Source: Chrysomallon squamiferum
Taxonomy: Eukaryota; Mollusca; Gastropoda; Neomphalida; Peltospiridae
DNA: 38,500 nucleotides
Direction of reading: 5' to 3'
Assembly (NCBI GenBank): GCA_012295275.1
Contig: CM022671.1
Location: forward strand, 26,430,322-26,468,821
Shown here: positions 21,541-34,626 of the stretch, in pieces
How the letters are laid out: the number at the start of each line of letters is the position of its first letter
How positions within the stretch are numbered: position 1 is the stretch's first letter
The notes under the pieces: model-generated
The model's database searches: none
Told to the model about the DNA's origin: nothing
Seen by the model: only the letters and a program-made list of their open reading frames with translations
Translations under genes and position numbers: made by a program

Positions 21541-22115
21541 ACATAGATGGACGTTTTCTTCCATTTATTCTAGTTCGGCATACAGAAAACAAACCAGCAG
21601 AAGTTATTTGACTTTATTTAGACGACAGCATTCTCATCGCAAAAGAAAACCTTGATTCTGCAATTTAGGAAATCCTTTAGAGAAACTTAAATTTCTTTCC
21701 TATATTTCAATTAAAGCTAGGCCGGTAAATCAGCGCAATCCAAAACGAGTCTCCCATCGTAAGAAGATTACGAGTTTCTACTCAACAAAACTTCCTAGAC
21801 ACTGACCAGGCTTTTAAGCAGATTATTATTTGTTCCGTCCACTCCAGTCGTACAAAGGACTAAATTAATTTCCCGTATAGTCGGAGCGGTTCGTGTACTT
21901 CCAGGGAGAATGTTAATCTTTGACAATACAAGTGTTAAACCGGATCTTTGCAAGCTTTTCCTGGCTTCTGGTATGTCATCACAATGGTACGGAGATGACT
22001 GGAGTGATGCACATAAATCTGTTGAACTTGCTGTATTTTTCAAAGTTCGAGGTATGAGTAAATCCGTGTCGATATTGTTGTTTGTGAAGAGATGAACACG
22101 GCAAATCCAAGCCAT
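21540..22115. pseudogene. Possible decayed coding relic, unidentified
   Basis: Plus-strand frames here have a protein-like look but are broken by stops. One, from about 21541, contains LYLDDSILIAKENLDSAI, which loosely resembles the catalytic YxDD region of a reverse transcriptase. It has about four in-frame stops in 100 codons. A second, around 21840-22095, is open for about 90 codons and is followed by a stop. The antisense 106-codon frame is also open. None matches a family I can name with confidence, and chance is a real alternative. Confidence 0.2.
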
Positions 22116-22129
22116 ACATATATATTTTA

Positions 22130-22275
22130 GTATATACTTTATTTTATATACTCATAAGTATTTTATATTTATCTCACGCATATCTGTATTTCACATACAT
22201 TTGCATCTATCTCGTATTTATCTGATACACATCAGTATTTTATATTTATCTTACATACAGTTTTACTATCTTTTT
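22130..22275. repeat. Decayed short tandem repeat, period about 30-40 bp
   Basis: TATTTTATATTTATCT and related ATCTCAYGCATATCTGTATTT segments recur about four times. The sequence is AT-rich and has no gene content. Confidence 0.5.
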
Positions 22276-22364
22276 ATTATCTACTGTGGGCATATATAAC
22301 TCAGAAGATCATCATTTCCTAACCATAACACACACATAAATTAAAAACTCAGTTTCACATAACA

Positions 22365-22411
<47 letters not shown>

Positions 22412-22860
22412 TACAGAGAGACACACACAAAAGTATTTAACTCACATTCAGTTTGATCTATTATTTCTTGATCGCACTAACAACTGAAGATTGATGAATC
22501 CCGCAGGAGAAAATCTATTTTGTCATTCACATCAACATGTGTACCTAATTTTCACTTTAAAAGACAATATCCTCTGTGAACTCATCACAAAACAATTGGT
22601 TTTCCATATACAGTGTTGTAATTAAAGTTTTCCCCCCGAAGGCCGCGTCGAGATAAAATAGTCTATCACTCAAAACGTTTTAGTTTTACTGGTTAGAGAC
22701 ACCAGGTATGGTTTTTATAATGTCAGAGTTGACGTGTAATTTCAGACTATCGTTTTTAGACAATATGTAAATAAATGAAATAAATCAGGTTTAATACTAC
22801 GAATTGTCTTTCACAAGTCAGTGTAGGATTAGGTTTATTTAAAACCTTAAACGATGATGA
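22275..22860. other. Non-coding DNA with a (CA)n tract
   Basis: A (CA)n tract lies at about 22369-22408. No gene is seen in the remainder. Confidence 0.65.
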
Positions 22861-23639
<779 letters not shown>

Positions 23640-23640
<1 letters not shown>

Positions 23641-24060
23641 CCTTTCTCGTTTGTTCAGCAATGTTCGCTCGCTGCTTAACTCAGGTTGACTTGTTCAGAG
23701 TGGCGAGCCTCTTGGGGCGCTCTTCAACCTGCAAACAGACATGACGTCGTGCCAGTCGATGTTGTCGATGATAGATCGTTAACACTGTGGCCGGACACGT
23801 GGCTCATTGTGTCGAATAGATGAACGAATTACTCACACTAAACATGAATGAAGTCGTCGCTAATTGCACATTACAGTCATTTCTGACGCCTTCGTCGATT
23901 TCTTCAGCCGCTTGCTACACACGTTACGTTTTGTCTCAACTTGTACACAGCAAGTGCAAGCACGAACGATACAAAAACCGAATTAATCTTCACACTCGCT
24001 GGATTCTGAGTCCAGTACAGGCATGCTTGAACGTTCGGTGGATGTAACTACATTTCTGAA
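23640..24060. promoter_or_regulatory. Candidate cis-regulatory island with CRE-like and E-box sites
   Basis: About 420 bp are rich in retained CpGs. TGACGTCG at 23742-23749 is a near-perfect CRE. CACGTG at 23797-23802 is a canonical E-box, followed by a CATTGT SOX-like core. The 75-codon plus frame at 23820-24047 has no recognisable domain. The block ends just before a dispersed repeat. An enhancer or distal promoter is inferred from composition and motifs only. Confidence 0.35.
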
Positions 24061-24160
24061 TGGAAACAGCACCGACAGAAGTGAAATTACGCCATTGATG
24101 TATTAGCCATTTGCGATACAAATTGTATATACACACGAGTTTGAACTAACTTGCGTTTCT

Positions 24161-24838
24161 GAAATTACACACTGTAACAGTAATTACGTAAATATTGCTA
24201 TGACAGTATGACTTAAAGAAATGTTTTTATTTTATTTCATTTAATTTTTTTTTTTTTAAACAAAATATATTTAATAATATATTGTAATGTAATATGGTTG
24301 TTAGTGCTTTTAGTATGCATTACATAAATACGGCGAATTACAAACAAAACTGGCATCTAAACAAATCAAAAAGATATTTTAAACACGTTCTTCCTTCTGG
24401 CGTAAGTGTGAATTGTGTTTACATTGAAATTTGTAACATCCCGGTTTATTGTCTATCACCAATACAGATGACATCAGATTTACAAGCTAAGATTTAAAAA
24501 TAAAAAAAATAAATAAAAAATCAAACGTGCAGGAAGACATTTTGTACACAATAGATCCTAAGATAGGTTCGAAATACAATGCAAAAATATATATGATAAA
24601 CACTTCACACGTAAACGGTTATTTTTGATAATAATTAAAACATGTTTTTAGTAACTGTTTTATTAATCATCAGAGTATATAACTTAAATTAAAACTTTAA
24701 AAAAAATTAATTTAGTATATTTATTTACGTATTTATTAAAAAAAAATTGTTATTTATTTATCATTAGTAAACTATCATGTGCGTGTGTGTGTGTGTTTGT
24801 GTGTTTGTGTGTGTGTGTGTGTGTGCATGTGTTAGCGG
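24161..24838. repeat. Dispersed repeat block X, copy 1
   Basis: This segment, from GAAATTACACACTG to GTTAGCGG, aligns along most of its length with 31751-32303. Shared landmarks include CAGTAATTACG, GAAGACATTTTGTACACAATA-like text, CATCAGAGTATATAACTTA and AAACTATCAT followed by (GT)n. It is AT-rich, and the 67-codon frame inside it is not conserved in copy 2. It is not a transposon family I can name. Confidence 0.75.
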
Positions 24839-24870
24839 GGGTTTTTTTTGTCATTTTTTTATTTTTTTTA

Positions 24871-24983
24871 TTTTAGTCCGGACACCAATTATTACATTAA
24901 CTTCGTTGTTTTTCCTTTAAGCCTCCAGACCAAAGCAGCCTTGCTTCCTAGCATTCCGTTTTGGTGCTCAGTATTGAAGATAG

Positions 24984-24987
<4 letters not shown>
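24871..24987. repeat. Dispersed repeat block Y, copy 1
   Basis: TTTTAGTCCGGACACCAATT begins a segment of about 110 bp that recurs at 31479-31588 with only about seven mismatches, and both copies run into a long (GA)n tract. Here block Y follows block X, whereas in copy 2 it precedes block X. Confidence 0.85.
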
Positions 24988-25077
<90 letters not shown>

Positions 25078-25125
25078 ACAAATAAATTGAATGATAACTG
25101 AAGCTGAAGAGAGAGTGATATAGAC

Positions 25126-25188
<63 letters not shown>
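24988..25188. repeat. Double (GA)n microsatellite
   Basis: Pure GA runs at 24989-25074 and 25130-25188 are separated by about 55 bp of unique sequence. The Leu/Ser-rich minus-strand and Arg/Glu-rich plus-strand frames across it are artefacts. Confidence 0.95.
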
Positions 25189-25189
<1 letters not shown>

Positions 25190-25190
<1 letters not shown>

Positions 25191-25680
25191 TAAATAAGTA
25201 GATCGACAACAAAACTATCGATGTCCTAACTTGATGACAGCAAACACGAACAGTCTTACTTACTGTTGCCAGTACAATGAATCTGATCGTAAAGACATTT
25301 ACACCGGTGCAGCCATGTTGTCTTATTACGAAGAATTCACTGGAAAACAAACATCAAGACAGGTTGCTTCACAATAGAGAATTCCCAGCTGTTCAAGTGA
25401 TGATACTAGAATACCTATATATGTTGTTGTTTTTTTATTGTAAAATTAACAGCGTTGTGCGATTAATTGTATTTTATTAAAATTGTATTAACAATTCACA
25501 CATATCTGCTTTTAACTGTGTTTTTAAATAGTTCAGTTTTCAACCGTTTTCGTAACTGTCCATGTGTTATCTTTAATATTAACTTATTTCTTAGAATTAT
25601 CTTTTATCTGTTATCTATTATAATAGTGTTGGTGTTACGCTTTTTATTCAAAGTAGCATTTTTACATGTTTCTTCTCCTT
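25190..25680. other. Non-coding DNA
   Basis: No gene is recognised. The flanks of the second GA tract (25190-25330) are mixed-composition, and the rest is AT-rich. Confidence 0.6.
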
Positions 25681-25768
25681 TTATTATTATTATTCTTATT
25701 ACTACTACTACTACTACTACTACTATTATCTTTACTTATTTATTTATTATTATTATTAACATTATCAA

Positions 25769-25823
<55 letters not shown>

Positions 25824-25865
25824 GTAGTAGTAGTAGTTGTTGTTTTTATTATTATTATTTGTTGC
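25681..25865. repeat. Compound (TTA)n-(ACT)n-(TTA)n-(TAG)n repeat
   Basis: TTA and ACT triplets at 25681-25725, a long (TTA)n at about 25769-25823 and TAG/TTG triplets to 25840 give the Ile/Thr/Val-rich open frame, which I reject. Confidence 0.9.
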
Positions 25866-26105
25866 TTTTCCATCTTTTAATTTTAATTCCTTTTAAACAT
25901 TCTTCTTGGACTTCTTCTTCTTTTCTTACTTAGTGAAACGTTCACTGGAAATTATCTCTGAGTATAGTGAACTAAATTCTTAACATGTGGAATATTTCTA
26001 AGCAAAGTGTATAATTTCAGAAAATTAATGTTAATATTATTTTTTACCAGACTGTAAATTCACACAGGAAGATATTTGATTGCCTACATTAGTTATGTAT
26101 ATTAT
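25866..26105. other. AT-rich non-coding DNA
   Basis: No gene or strong structure is seen. Confidence 0.6.
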
Positions 26106-26330
26106 AATTAATGGGTTTTGGTTATTACTGTTTTGATGGAGGTCGGGGGGAGGGGGGTAATAATCAAAATACAAGAAGTGGACTTCCTACACATTCACTT
26201 TCAACCAATGGATTGCCTCTGCCAACCGGAAGAGGAAACAGATTACCTTCTATACTGACTTCAGAAGCAGGAAATGGATTGCCTCCCGTACGTAGACAGT
26301 AAATGAAACGGTTTGTCATCTAATATCAAG
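26106..26330 (+). repeat. Imperfect minisatellite with an open GLP-rich frame
   Basis: GGATTGCCTC-like cores recur at roughly 35-60 bp spacing. In the plus frame 26111-26302 they read as a repeated (N/S)GLP motif in a 63-codon Gly/Pro-rich peptide. The frame ends in a normal stop, there is no domain or signal peptide, and no neighbouring exon is evident. It is more likely a minisatellite than a gene, but the frame is unusually balanced for this window. Confidence 0.4.
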
Positions 26331-27690
26331 GCATAAAATAAATTGCATTCAGCTTCAAGGAAAAGAAAACTGCTTATGAAGAACTTAGACCTTTTTTAAT
26401 ATTGCTCAGCCATATTATGTTTACAGCTCAACAGAAATTTGACAAATGTATATAGTTATGAACAAAAAAGGTTCTCATTCATATGTAATATCACTGTAAA
26501 TAAATAATAAAATAAAGTTATTATATATATTTATTTATTTATTTATTTATTTATTTACTTATTTGTCTGTATGTACTACTATTATTAATGTTTGCGGTAC
26601 GCATGTATTTTTATTTTTTTTTTTTTTTTTATTCATCTAACCTTTTATGATCTTCAGCAATAAAGGTGTTATTTTACATAAGCATTTTTTTTAAAAGTGT
26701 TTCAACAACTGTATGAAATGTAATATAAGATTTTCGTGTATGTATCGATAACCCGCAAAGCTGAAGGGCAATAATAACATTTCGCAGCTTAAGGAAGTGA
26801 TTACCTTTTCAAAATTACCTGGCATGTTGCCTGACACAGGGAAATAATGTGTCGTTTTATCAGAACAGGGAATTATATAATTGTTCTTTAACTGTCATAT
26901 TACTGTGACTTGTTTTTATGGTAAATAGCTGTTGATTAAATTTCAGCAGTTCGATGATCACGTTTTTCGATATTCACGTACTTGCGTGTTAAGGTTCTGT
27001 ACTTTACACAGGGTTTTAATATTAGATCAGTAATTCTTAATATCACGAAAATATATCAGACGTGACTAATCAATTATTCTTTGTCAGACTATCCATGTAA
27101 TGTAATATGATGATATGATATATTATATGATATAATACAATATAGTATATATAGCATAATGCAAAGTAATGCAACACAATACATGTAGAGGCTGAGGATC
27201 CATTATTCAAAATTCCAAAATCAAACATTTTAACGAGCAACAGAAATAGTAATATCTTAGTGTTTTGACTGTTTAGCAAACGGAAACTTTATTTTCGACA
27301 CAACATTTTTTTTAAATATTATACAAACAAGTCCCAAGACTATTTGTTCAGGCTGTATATAAATTATAAACGGAATTCGTGTTTAGAGTACGATCCTCTG
27401 TTCAGGTAATCTTATATTCCAAAATCCAAAACTCTGTCACTTCCGGTCCCAATATCATAGCATAGCAAACTAATACATGTATCCGGACCAAATATTTATG
27501 CTGTGAGAACGACTCCCATGTAATGTAAAATTAAATAATAATAAAAAGAAAAAATAAAAGGAAACATTTAACAGCAATAATGCAGAATTAAAAAAAAATT
27601 AAATGAATTTGATAATAGGCAACCAAACAACAAATCAATGTTCACATTAAAGGATAACGGTAAGAATAACATTATAATTACAATTGTAAC
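26330..27690. other. AT-rich non-coding DNA
   Basis: (TTTA)n lies at about 26523-26562 and poly(T) at about 26610-26631. ATATGAT-type degenerate sequence lies at 27106-27180, giving the Tyr/His/Ile-rich minus frame. No gene is recognised. Confidence 0.65.
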
Positions 27691-27704
27691 TATCTATCAG
27701 TCTA

Positions 27705-27756
<52 letters not shown>

Positions 27757-27810
27757 CCTATCTATCTGTCTGTCTGTCTATCTCTATCTATCTATCTATC
27801 TATCTGTGTA
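27691..27810. repeat. (TCTA/TCTG)n microsatellite
   Basis: Tetranucleotide units TCTA and TCTG alternate in blocks over about 115 bp. The Tyr/Leu/Ser-rich frame is an artefact. Confidence 0.9.
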
Positions 27811-28000
27811 TTCAAAATTGACAGATACTGAGTTAACATATAATGAAATATTATTAGTTTATCATCAGACAGTTAACACATTATGTCACATTTAATAATC
27901 TCATTTTCTGGCGTTTGCATTTGGTCGATAAACTGTTTTGTAAATATCACTGATACAGAATAGGTTTGGAATAATTTTAAAGTAAAGGAGAATTATGAGT
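27810..28000. other. AT-rich non-coding DNA
   Basis: No gene is seen. Confidence 0.6.
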
Positions 28001-28023
28001 TTAAGAAGAAGAAGAAGAAGAAG

Positions 28024-28071
<48 letters not shown>

Positions 28072-28078
28072 AATAATT
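28001..28078. repeat. (AAG)n-(AAC)n-(AAT)n compound microsatellite
   Basis: Three trinucleotide classes, each differing at one position, abut in the order AAG, AAC, AAT. Confidence 0.9.
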
Positions 28079-28079
28079 A

Positions 28080-28500
28080 TAATTATAACCCCACCCCTCC
28101 CAAATACACAGCTGATAGCGAGGATCAGGAGAGAATAAGAAACAAAATTCAGGAAACTTAATACAGATTGCTTTACACGATTTCAGAATCTAAAGAATCT
28201 TGGATTTGACTGTAGTGGAATGTAAAATCATGACACTTAATGACACCACAACGTCTGTTACTATTCATTATTAAATTCTCTGAATTAATTCTTTCTTTCT
28301 TCTTCTTCTTTAATTATTTATCTTTTAATAGACGATTCCCCTGTATCACCAGAATATCTCCAATAGAAAAGAAGTGAAATAAATAAGCTATCTGTCTCTT
28401 CAAATATCTTTATTGTGATGGAAAATGAATAGATATCAATGACAATTATAACTTAATTTGTTTTTGTTAAATATTATATACCTTCGGAAATTTAGTAGAT
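28080..28500. other. Non-coding DNA
   Basis: No gene is recognised. The sequence is AT-rich with short CTT repeats near 28292-28312. Confidence 0.6.
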
Positions 28501-28507
28501 GAAGTAA

Positions 28508-28509
28508 CC

Positions 28510-28572
<63 letters not shown>

Positions 28573-28602
28573 TAATAACAATTAATAAACAACAACAACA
28601 GG
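28508..28602. repeat. (AAT)n microsatellite
   Basis: About 65 bp of near-pure AAT triplets are followed by short ATTAATAACA and AAC units. Confidence 0.9.
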
Positions 28603-28719
28603 AAGACTGCAGATAAACAGCGATAAGGTAGTACTATTTATACAGTGTTATAACCTAGAGCAAAATGCAAACATTCCATAACCTTTGAGACAAAATAAAA
28701 TTGCCTCGTCTATGAGGAA

Positions 28720-29010
28720 ACAAGTATGATAGAGCGAGCTAAGCCGACTATTAATAGGATGCGATTACTCTTCGTGAAAAGTTGAGTGTAAACTCCTGAG
28801 CCAAGCGGCGAAAAATCAGAACTATTGACTTGAAATCCTTCAAAATGATCGGTTTGAACTTAATGACAAGAGAGCTCTTCTGCAGTATTATCTTCAACAA
28901 ACTGGAAACGAAAGAAACGCCGGAGAGAGGGCGGGAGTTTTTATACATTGATCTCGTGGCCTCGAGATTTGGCGAGACTTTAGCGGCAAATATTTTATCG
29001 AACTCTTTTT
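28720..29010. promoter_or_regulatory. Candidate cis-regulatory island
   Basis: About 290 bp of balanced, CpG-containing sequence is edged by AT-rich DNA and a poly(T) region. It contains TTTTATTGC- and TTTTATACATTGATC-type sites reminiscent of Hox/Cdx cores, and a GGCGGGAG-like stretch near 28931. Overlapping open frames on both strands are short and lack domains. An exon cannot be excluded, but a non-coding element is favoured. Confidence 0.35.
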
Positions 29011-29262
29011 TTATTGCTCCTTCTTCTTTATTCTTTCTGTCCTTTGGATCTTTACTTTTTCTTTCTTTCTTTCATTCTTTTTTTTTTTTTTTTTTGGTGT
29101 GGGGGGCGTGGGGGTTGGTTTAACGCTATGCGAACGACACCCGGGGCTTCCCTAATTTGTAAGAGCGGTGAAGCTGGAAATGTCATCACCCAGAAGTAGA
29201 CGTGGTAATTAAAATATTTCTCTGGTTAAAAACATTTAAGTAATTAAATACTATAAAAGAGA

Positions 29263-29294
<32 letters not shown>

Positions 29295-31478
29295 CAACAA
29301 CACAGTAGAAAATTAGACCAAGAAAGAAAAGGGAACAAAAATAGAAACACAAACAAATTTAAGAAAAGAAAGCCATTGCAAACTTGTTTTCTTAATTTAA
29401 TAATTATATTATATGTTATTACTTTAAGAGTTTGAATATCTAATATAATAAATTTTATTTAAATTTACGTTTTTTTTTTTTTTGTATCTTCTAAGTTTGC
29501 AAAATGTTTTTCTTCATACGTTTTTTATATCTTTTTATTTATTCTTCTACTTTCGTAACATAAAGTATGATTTTACACACACACACACGCACGCGCGCAC
29601 ATATATACACATACATCTATGTATGTATGTCTATGTGTGTTTATTACTATGAACAATTACTTATAATTACACATTTTTAAAATTATAATTCGATCTGGAA
29701 TGATATAATTGTGCATACGTCGCTATATACATTTTATGTTTTATTTTTCTCTAAACAAATGGGTTATGTAATTACAAACACTTCCCCCATATGATTTTGT
29801 CACCATTTGTTTTTAACGTTATATATAGATTTACTCCCCCTTCTTTGATATCGAATAAAGTTTTATGGTGGCTCAGTTCATGCAGATTTCTTGCTGTAAC
29901 AGGTTATTTTTACGGAAGAACAAATTAGAAGTCTACGCTATAGTATCAGTAGTAGTAGTAGTATAAGTGATAGTGATAATAGTAGTATTAGAATAGCAGC
30001 AGAGGTAGTAGTAATATTAAAGGTATCGGAGATAGTAATACTGATGGTGGTCACAGTAACAATAGTACTAACAGAAGAAATAGCAGTTGTTACGGTAATA
30101 GTTCTAACAGCAGCAGTGATAATGGTAGTAGTAATAGTTGGAGTAGCCGTAGTAGTAGCAGCAATGATGGTGGTAACACTATTAACAGTAACATAAACTA
30201 ATACACAGTGGTTATAATACCAGTACGAGTTATGGTAGAGTTAGAAGTTTTAGAAAAAGTTGAAGTAAAACAAATAATAAAAAATTGAAAATAATCCCGA
30301 GTTCGCTCTCGTCGTTCTTTGAGTAACACTAGAAAAATAAACCTAACACTCAAGAGAGCAGAGCTGTGTCAACTGAACACTTCCTGAAACGAAATACACC
30401 TTACTCCGTTTACATTCGTTCTTCACCTGGCGTAGAAAAAATCAAAGGAAATTGTGGCAAGGTAATGAGAATCGTGAGGGGAATAAAATATACATCTTTG
30501 ATGTTAAAAGCACAGAAACTAAAAAAAAAAAAAAAAAGGAAAAAAAATCGAATACAGAACACAACAGAAGAGAAAATACTGGACAGAAATGAACACCACT
30601 GAAATGTATGCGTCTGCTATGTAAAATCTAATAAACATGCATTGAATGTAATGTAGATCAACAATAAGAATAAGGGTATTACCCGCTCTGTTGAATACAA
30701 CGAAAGAGGCTTCTCACCTCAAGTATTGCGTTACGACAAATAGCTTTTCGTATAATATGACGTCAGTAGTGCTCTAGTTACCAAAACAGTTTTATTAGAA
30801 AAATATATCAGCCTAGATATATTTTATTATTTATTTTACAGTTTGATATTCCGCGTTAATATACTTATTATTATTATTATTATTATTATTAAACGTTTCA
30901 GCGTGGAAAATATGTATGTAGGCATAAATTGTATTATATTTCTTACTGTACAGTTTGATCTGCTGTGTTAACACACTTTTATAAGCTACTTTTTTACAAA
31001 GAGGTTCTTCTTTCCATCAAAATGCGAGATGCAGACATAATTACTCGTGTAAGGTGAATCACTTGTCTTGTTAAAGTATGTTTCGTATCGCTAGAATCTA
31101 GACACAGAGGAACTAATTATTTCTAAAGCTACAGACAAGTTGAAGTCTATGGAGCCTAAGAAAACAAAAGAAGAGAGATTTTTAAAAGTGTAGCGGGACT
31201 TTTGAACGACCCTCTATATAAATGTTTACTGTTACCACACTCGTTCGCAGTTCAAAAGGTAGAGCGCAAAACCAAAGTATGACAGGTACAATTATTTACC
31301 ATAATGTACAGCGTCTCAGTCAAAGTGTATGTACATAGAAATATGAATATACACATTCACATAGCTGCTAAGTGATGTAAGCAGCAGGATGCCTTTTCAA
31401 CAACATTATTATACAAAGATCATCTGAGAATAACACACTTATTAGTAACCACTACTATCTAAATCCGCCCAGCAATGG
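29010..31478. other. Non-coding DNA with microsatellites
   Basis: No gene is recognised. The block contains poly(T) at about 29080-29095, poly(A) at about 29268-29294, a CA/CG tract near 29574-29600, a long degenerate AGT/AGC trinucleotide zone at 29945-30190, an A-rich stretch at 30520-30548 and (TTA)n at about 30867-30891. Open frames over these follow the repeats. Confidence 0.65.
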
Positions 31479-31696
<218 letters not shown>

Positions 31697-31727
31697 TAAT
31701 TTAGTGTTGTCGACAGAGAGATAAATA

Positions 31728-32303
31728 TCGGTGTGTGTGTGTGTGTGTTTGAAATTAGACACTGAAACAGTAATTACGGAAAATATTGGTATGATAGCAT
31801 GACTTTTATAGAGATTATTTATTTTATTTTATTTTATTTTATTTTATAATATAGTGTAAAATGGTTATTTGTGCATTCAATGTGCACTATATTAAATCGA
31901 ATTACAAACAGAACAATTGTCACCTAATCAAGTGTAAAAAAAATATCACGAAGACGCTCTTCTTTTGACGAAACATTGAATGGTGTATTGTCTTTGACCA
32001 ATACAGATAACATCATATTTATGAGCTAGGAATTTTCAAACAAAAAATCAAAAGAGCAGCAAGACATTTTGTACACAATATATAAGATAAACACTTCACA
32101 CTTAAACAGTTAATAATTAAAACATGTTTCTAGTTAGTGTATTATTATTCATCAGAGTATATAACTTACATCACAACTTTATTCTTCTTAATTTAATTTA
32201 ATATATTTATTTAATTACGTATTAAAAAATGTATTTCTTTATTTATCATTGGTAAACTATCATATATATGTCTGGGTGTGTGTGTGTGTGTGTGTGTTAG
32301 CGG
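31728..32303. repeat. Dispersed repeat block X, copy 2, with flanking (GT)n
   Basis: 31751-32303 aligns with 24161-24838, with indels and a (TTTTA)n expansion at about 31815-31848. (GT)n tracts lie at 31729-31748 and 32277-32297. Here block X follows block Y, the reverse of copy 1. Confidence 0.75.
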
Positions 32304-34303
32304 TTACTATGTACCGTATCAAGCCCAAGTATTTTTTTTGTTTTTTTACTTCTCACAGGAAATTACATAACACGGCCTTTGTAAAACTAGTTATTTATTT
32401 TATTTTTTTAATATAACATAATCTAATATTCTATGGGTATCTGTAAATTTGATATATACCGCATTAAAACATTGCCATGACTGCAGATTTGCTCAAAATA
32501 TTTGTGACGAAAATAACGACAACATTTTGAATGAAATCTGAGATAAAATGCTTTTTCATATATTCAAGAAAACCCCTCAGACTTTAACACACAACAGAAA
32601 TAATCAAATGATTTGGACTACAGGACCGCAGTTCTAACAACAGATGTAGATAGTCATCTCTGAAACCTTCCAAACAGATTCTTTTAATTCATGTCTCCTT
32701 AGGATCTAAACTATTAAATTACGCACTGCTGTAAAGACAGATAAGAGGTACTTTTGTCTATTCTTTTCAACAGAGAGGAAGACTCAGCATGGGCCTTCTC
32801 CTGATAACCCAGTCGAGGGCCGCTGCCATCAACAAAAGGTAGCGCAATGCGAGAGTCACGAAAACTGAAGTTTGGAATTGTGCCAAGAAAAGAGCTAAAA
32901 CCAATGGTCTAGAACGTGTGAATATACAGACGTCTAGGTTTGGTCTCATTAACATTACGATATTTTGACACCTCCTTCTTTTCTCCATACCCCGCAAAAC
33001 ATTCATAATGTTCGGAATAATCAACATAAAATAAACTTAAATTAACGTTCCCGATCATATTTCCGATTATTTCTAAACTGTTAATCAGTTAATTCGAGCT
33101 GCTTCATTCGATATAACTTATTTTATTTCCGTTATATGTATATGTGTGTGTGTGTATGTATGTATATATATATATATATATATTTACTTATTTATAAATT
33201 GTAATATAAAAATGTATTCTACCATAGCTGTTTATTGTAGATTAGAACATTCATTTCTTTATTTTATATTGCATTATTATACATGTATATGTACGTTAAT
33301 TTCAATACATTTTCCCTACAATAAATTTTTCATAGAGTTAACTTTGATCTTCAGTTTAAAGTCTTCAGCTTTTATCTCATAAATGGAAACAATTTTTGAC
33401 TGAGTCCAGAAAGATGATAAGGACATATTTTGAGAGCAAATTTTAATTTGTGGTCAGGAAAATAACGTTTATGTTTCTACTTGCATAGTGGCTTCTATTT
33501 TACTAATTTATAATTAATAACTGAAAATATATGTGTGTGTGTATGTGTAATTGTGAATGCACTCTTCTGTATATATGAACAAATGTATGTATGTATGTAT
33601 GTATGTATGTATGTATGTATGTATGTATGTATGTATGAAGGTTTAAAATAATAAATCCACCCCCCAAATAAATGAACGTAGAAAAATCTTTATAAAAGTG
33701 CATCTATTGTATGTTTAGATTAGTAAATGACAGTCTGTAGTTTCTTTCCTACTTGGTTGTTGACATCAAATTCTGATGTTAAATTATTTCACTTATTATT
33801 TGTGGTATTACTTTATTTCACTTAGATATTGTGATATTACATGATTTCAGTTTTGCATGATTAAATTATTTAATTTTTTCATTTCACGTTGGCTTTAAAA
33901 ATGTAGTTATTCTTACGCTGAGGAGAATGAGCACAATAACGTTTAATATCTACGTAATCTTCTTCAGTTTATGTACCAGCAGTGCTTATAAAATTCAGAT
34001 TTTAGGTGGAATACAATAGACAGGAGCAAGTAGACTTTGACAGTTTATTTATTAGCATCTTACTGAAAAATAAAACCAACACCTAACAAATATGTAAACA
34101 AACACCGTAGTAGTTGAAACCATGTTTAAATTCGAGCATTGCAACAGAAACGTACAGTAAACAAATCAAAGCAGACGTTATTTTAAGCAAATAGATTATT
34201 AGTGTCATTTTTACAAACTGATTATTAATATTAACTATTCCAATTTATTAATGACAAATGTCAAATTAGATACAAAGTATTAACAACAAACAACAACAAC
34301 AAC

Positions 34304-34337
<34 letters not shown>

Positions 34338-34346
34338 TAATAAATG
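32303..34346. other. AT-rich non-coding DNA
   Basis: No gene is convincingly supported. A mixed-composition patch at 32767-33027 is open on the minus strand for 86 codons (hydrophobic and Arg-rich), without a recognisable domain. (TA)n lies at about 33164-33182, TATG tetramers at 33583-33637, and AAC/AAT triplets at 34290-34337. Confidence 0.6.
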
Positions 34347-34352
34347 TTTATT
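34347..34352 (-). terminator. Candidate poly(A) signal of the TLR gene
   Basis: TTTATT on the plus strand reads AATAAA on the minus strand, 275 bases past the TLR stop codon. AT-rich sequence offers alternatives, so this is a plausible rather than proven site. Confidence 0.35.
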
Positions 34353-34626
34353 CGTTCGTTTCACGATTTTTATATCGCCAGATTTTCAGTGTTCATTGAA
34401 CTAATCCTTGTTCTTGAGTAGCTGTTCTCGGATGATTAGGAATTTTCGTGTTTTTTTTTTTTTTACTTTACTTCTGTAATATTCTCAGTTTTCTTCGGTT
34501 ATATACATGTAGCTCGAGAATCCTCTGGCGCAGAAAAGCTGACACGGACATTTGGATGGATATCACTGGTTGTTTCAGCTCTTCTCCGCCACAACACACT
34601 CGGATCAAAAAACAAGTAAGCAATTC

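Noticed and set aside
24892-25350. 152-codon minus frame
   Set aside because: It is mostly Ser/Leu from (CT)n read on the minus strand, and is a repeat artefact.
32767-33027. 86-codon minus frame, hydrophobic and Arg-rich
   Set aside because: There is no domain, signal peptide or splice context; the composition is not repeat-driven, but support for a gene is insufficient.
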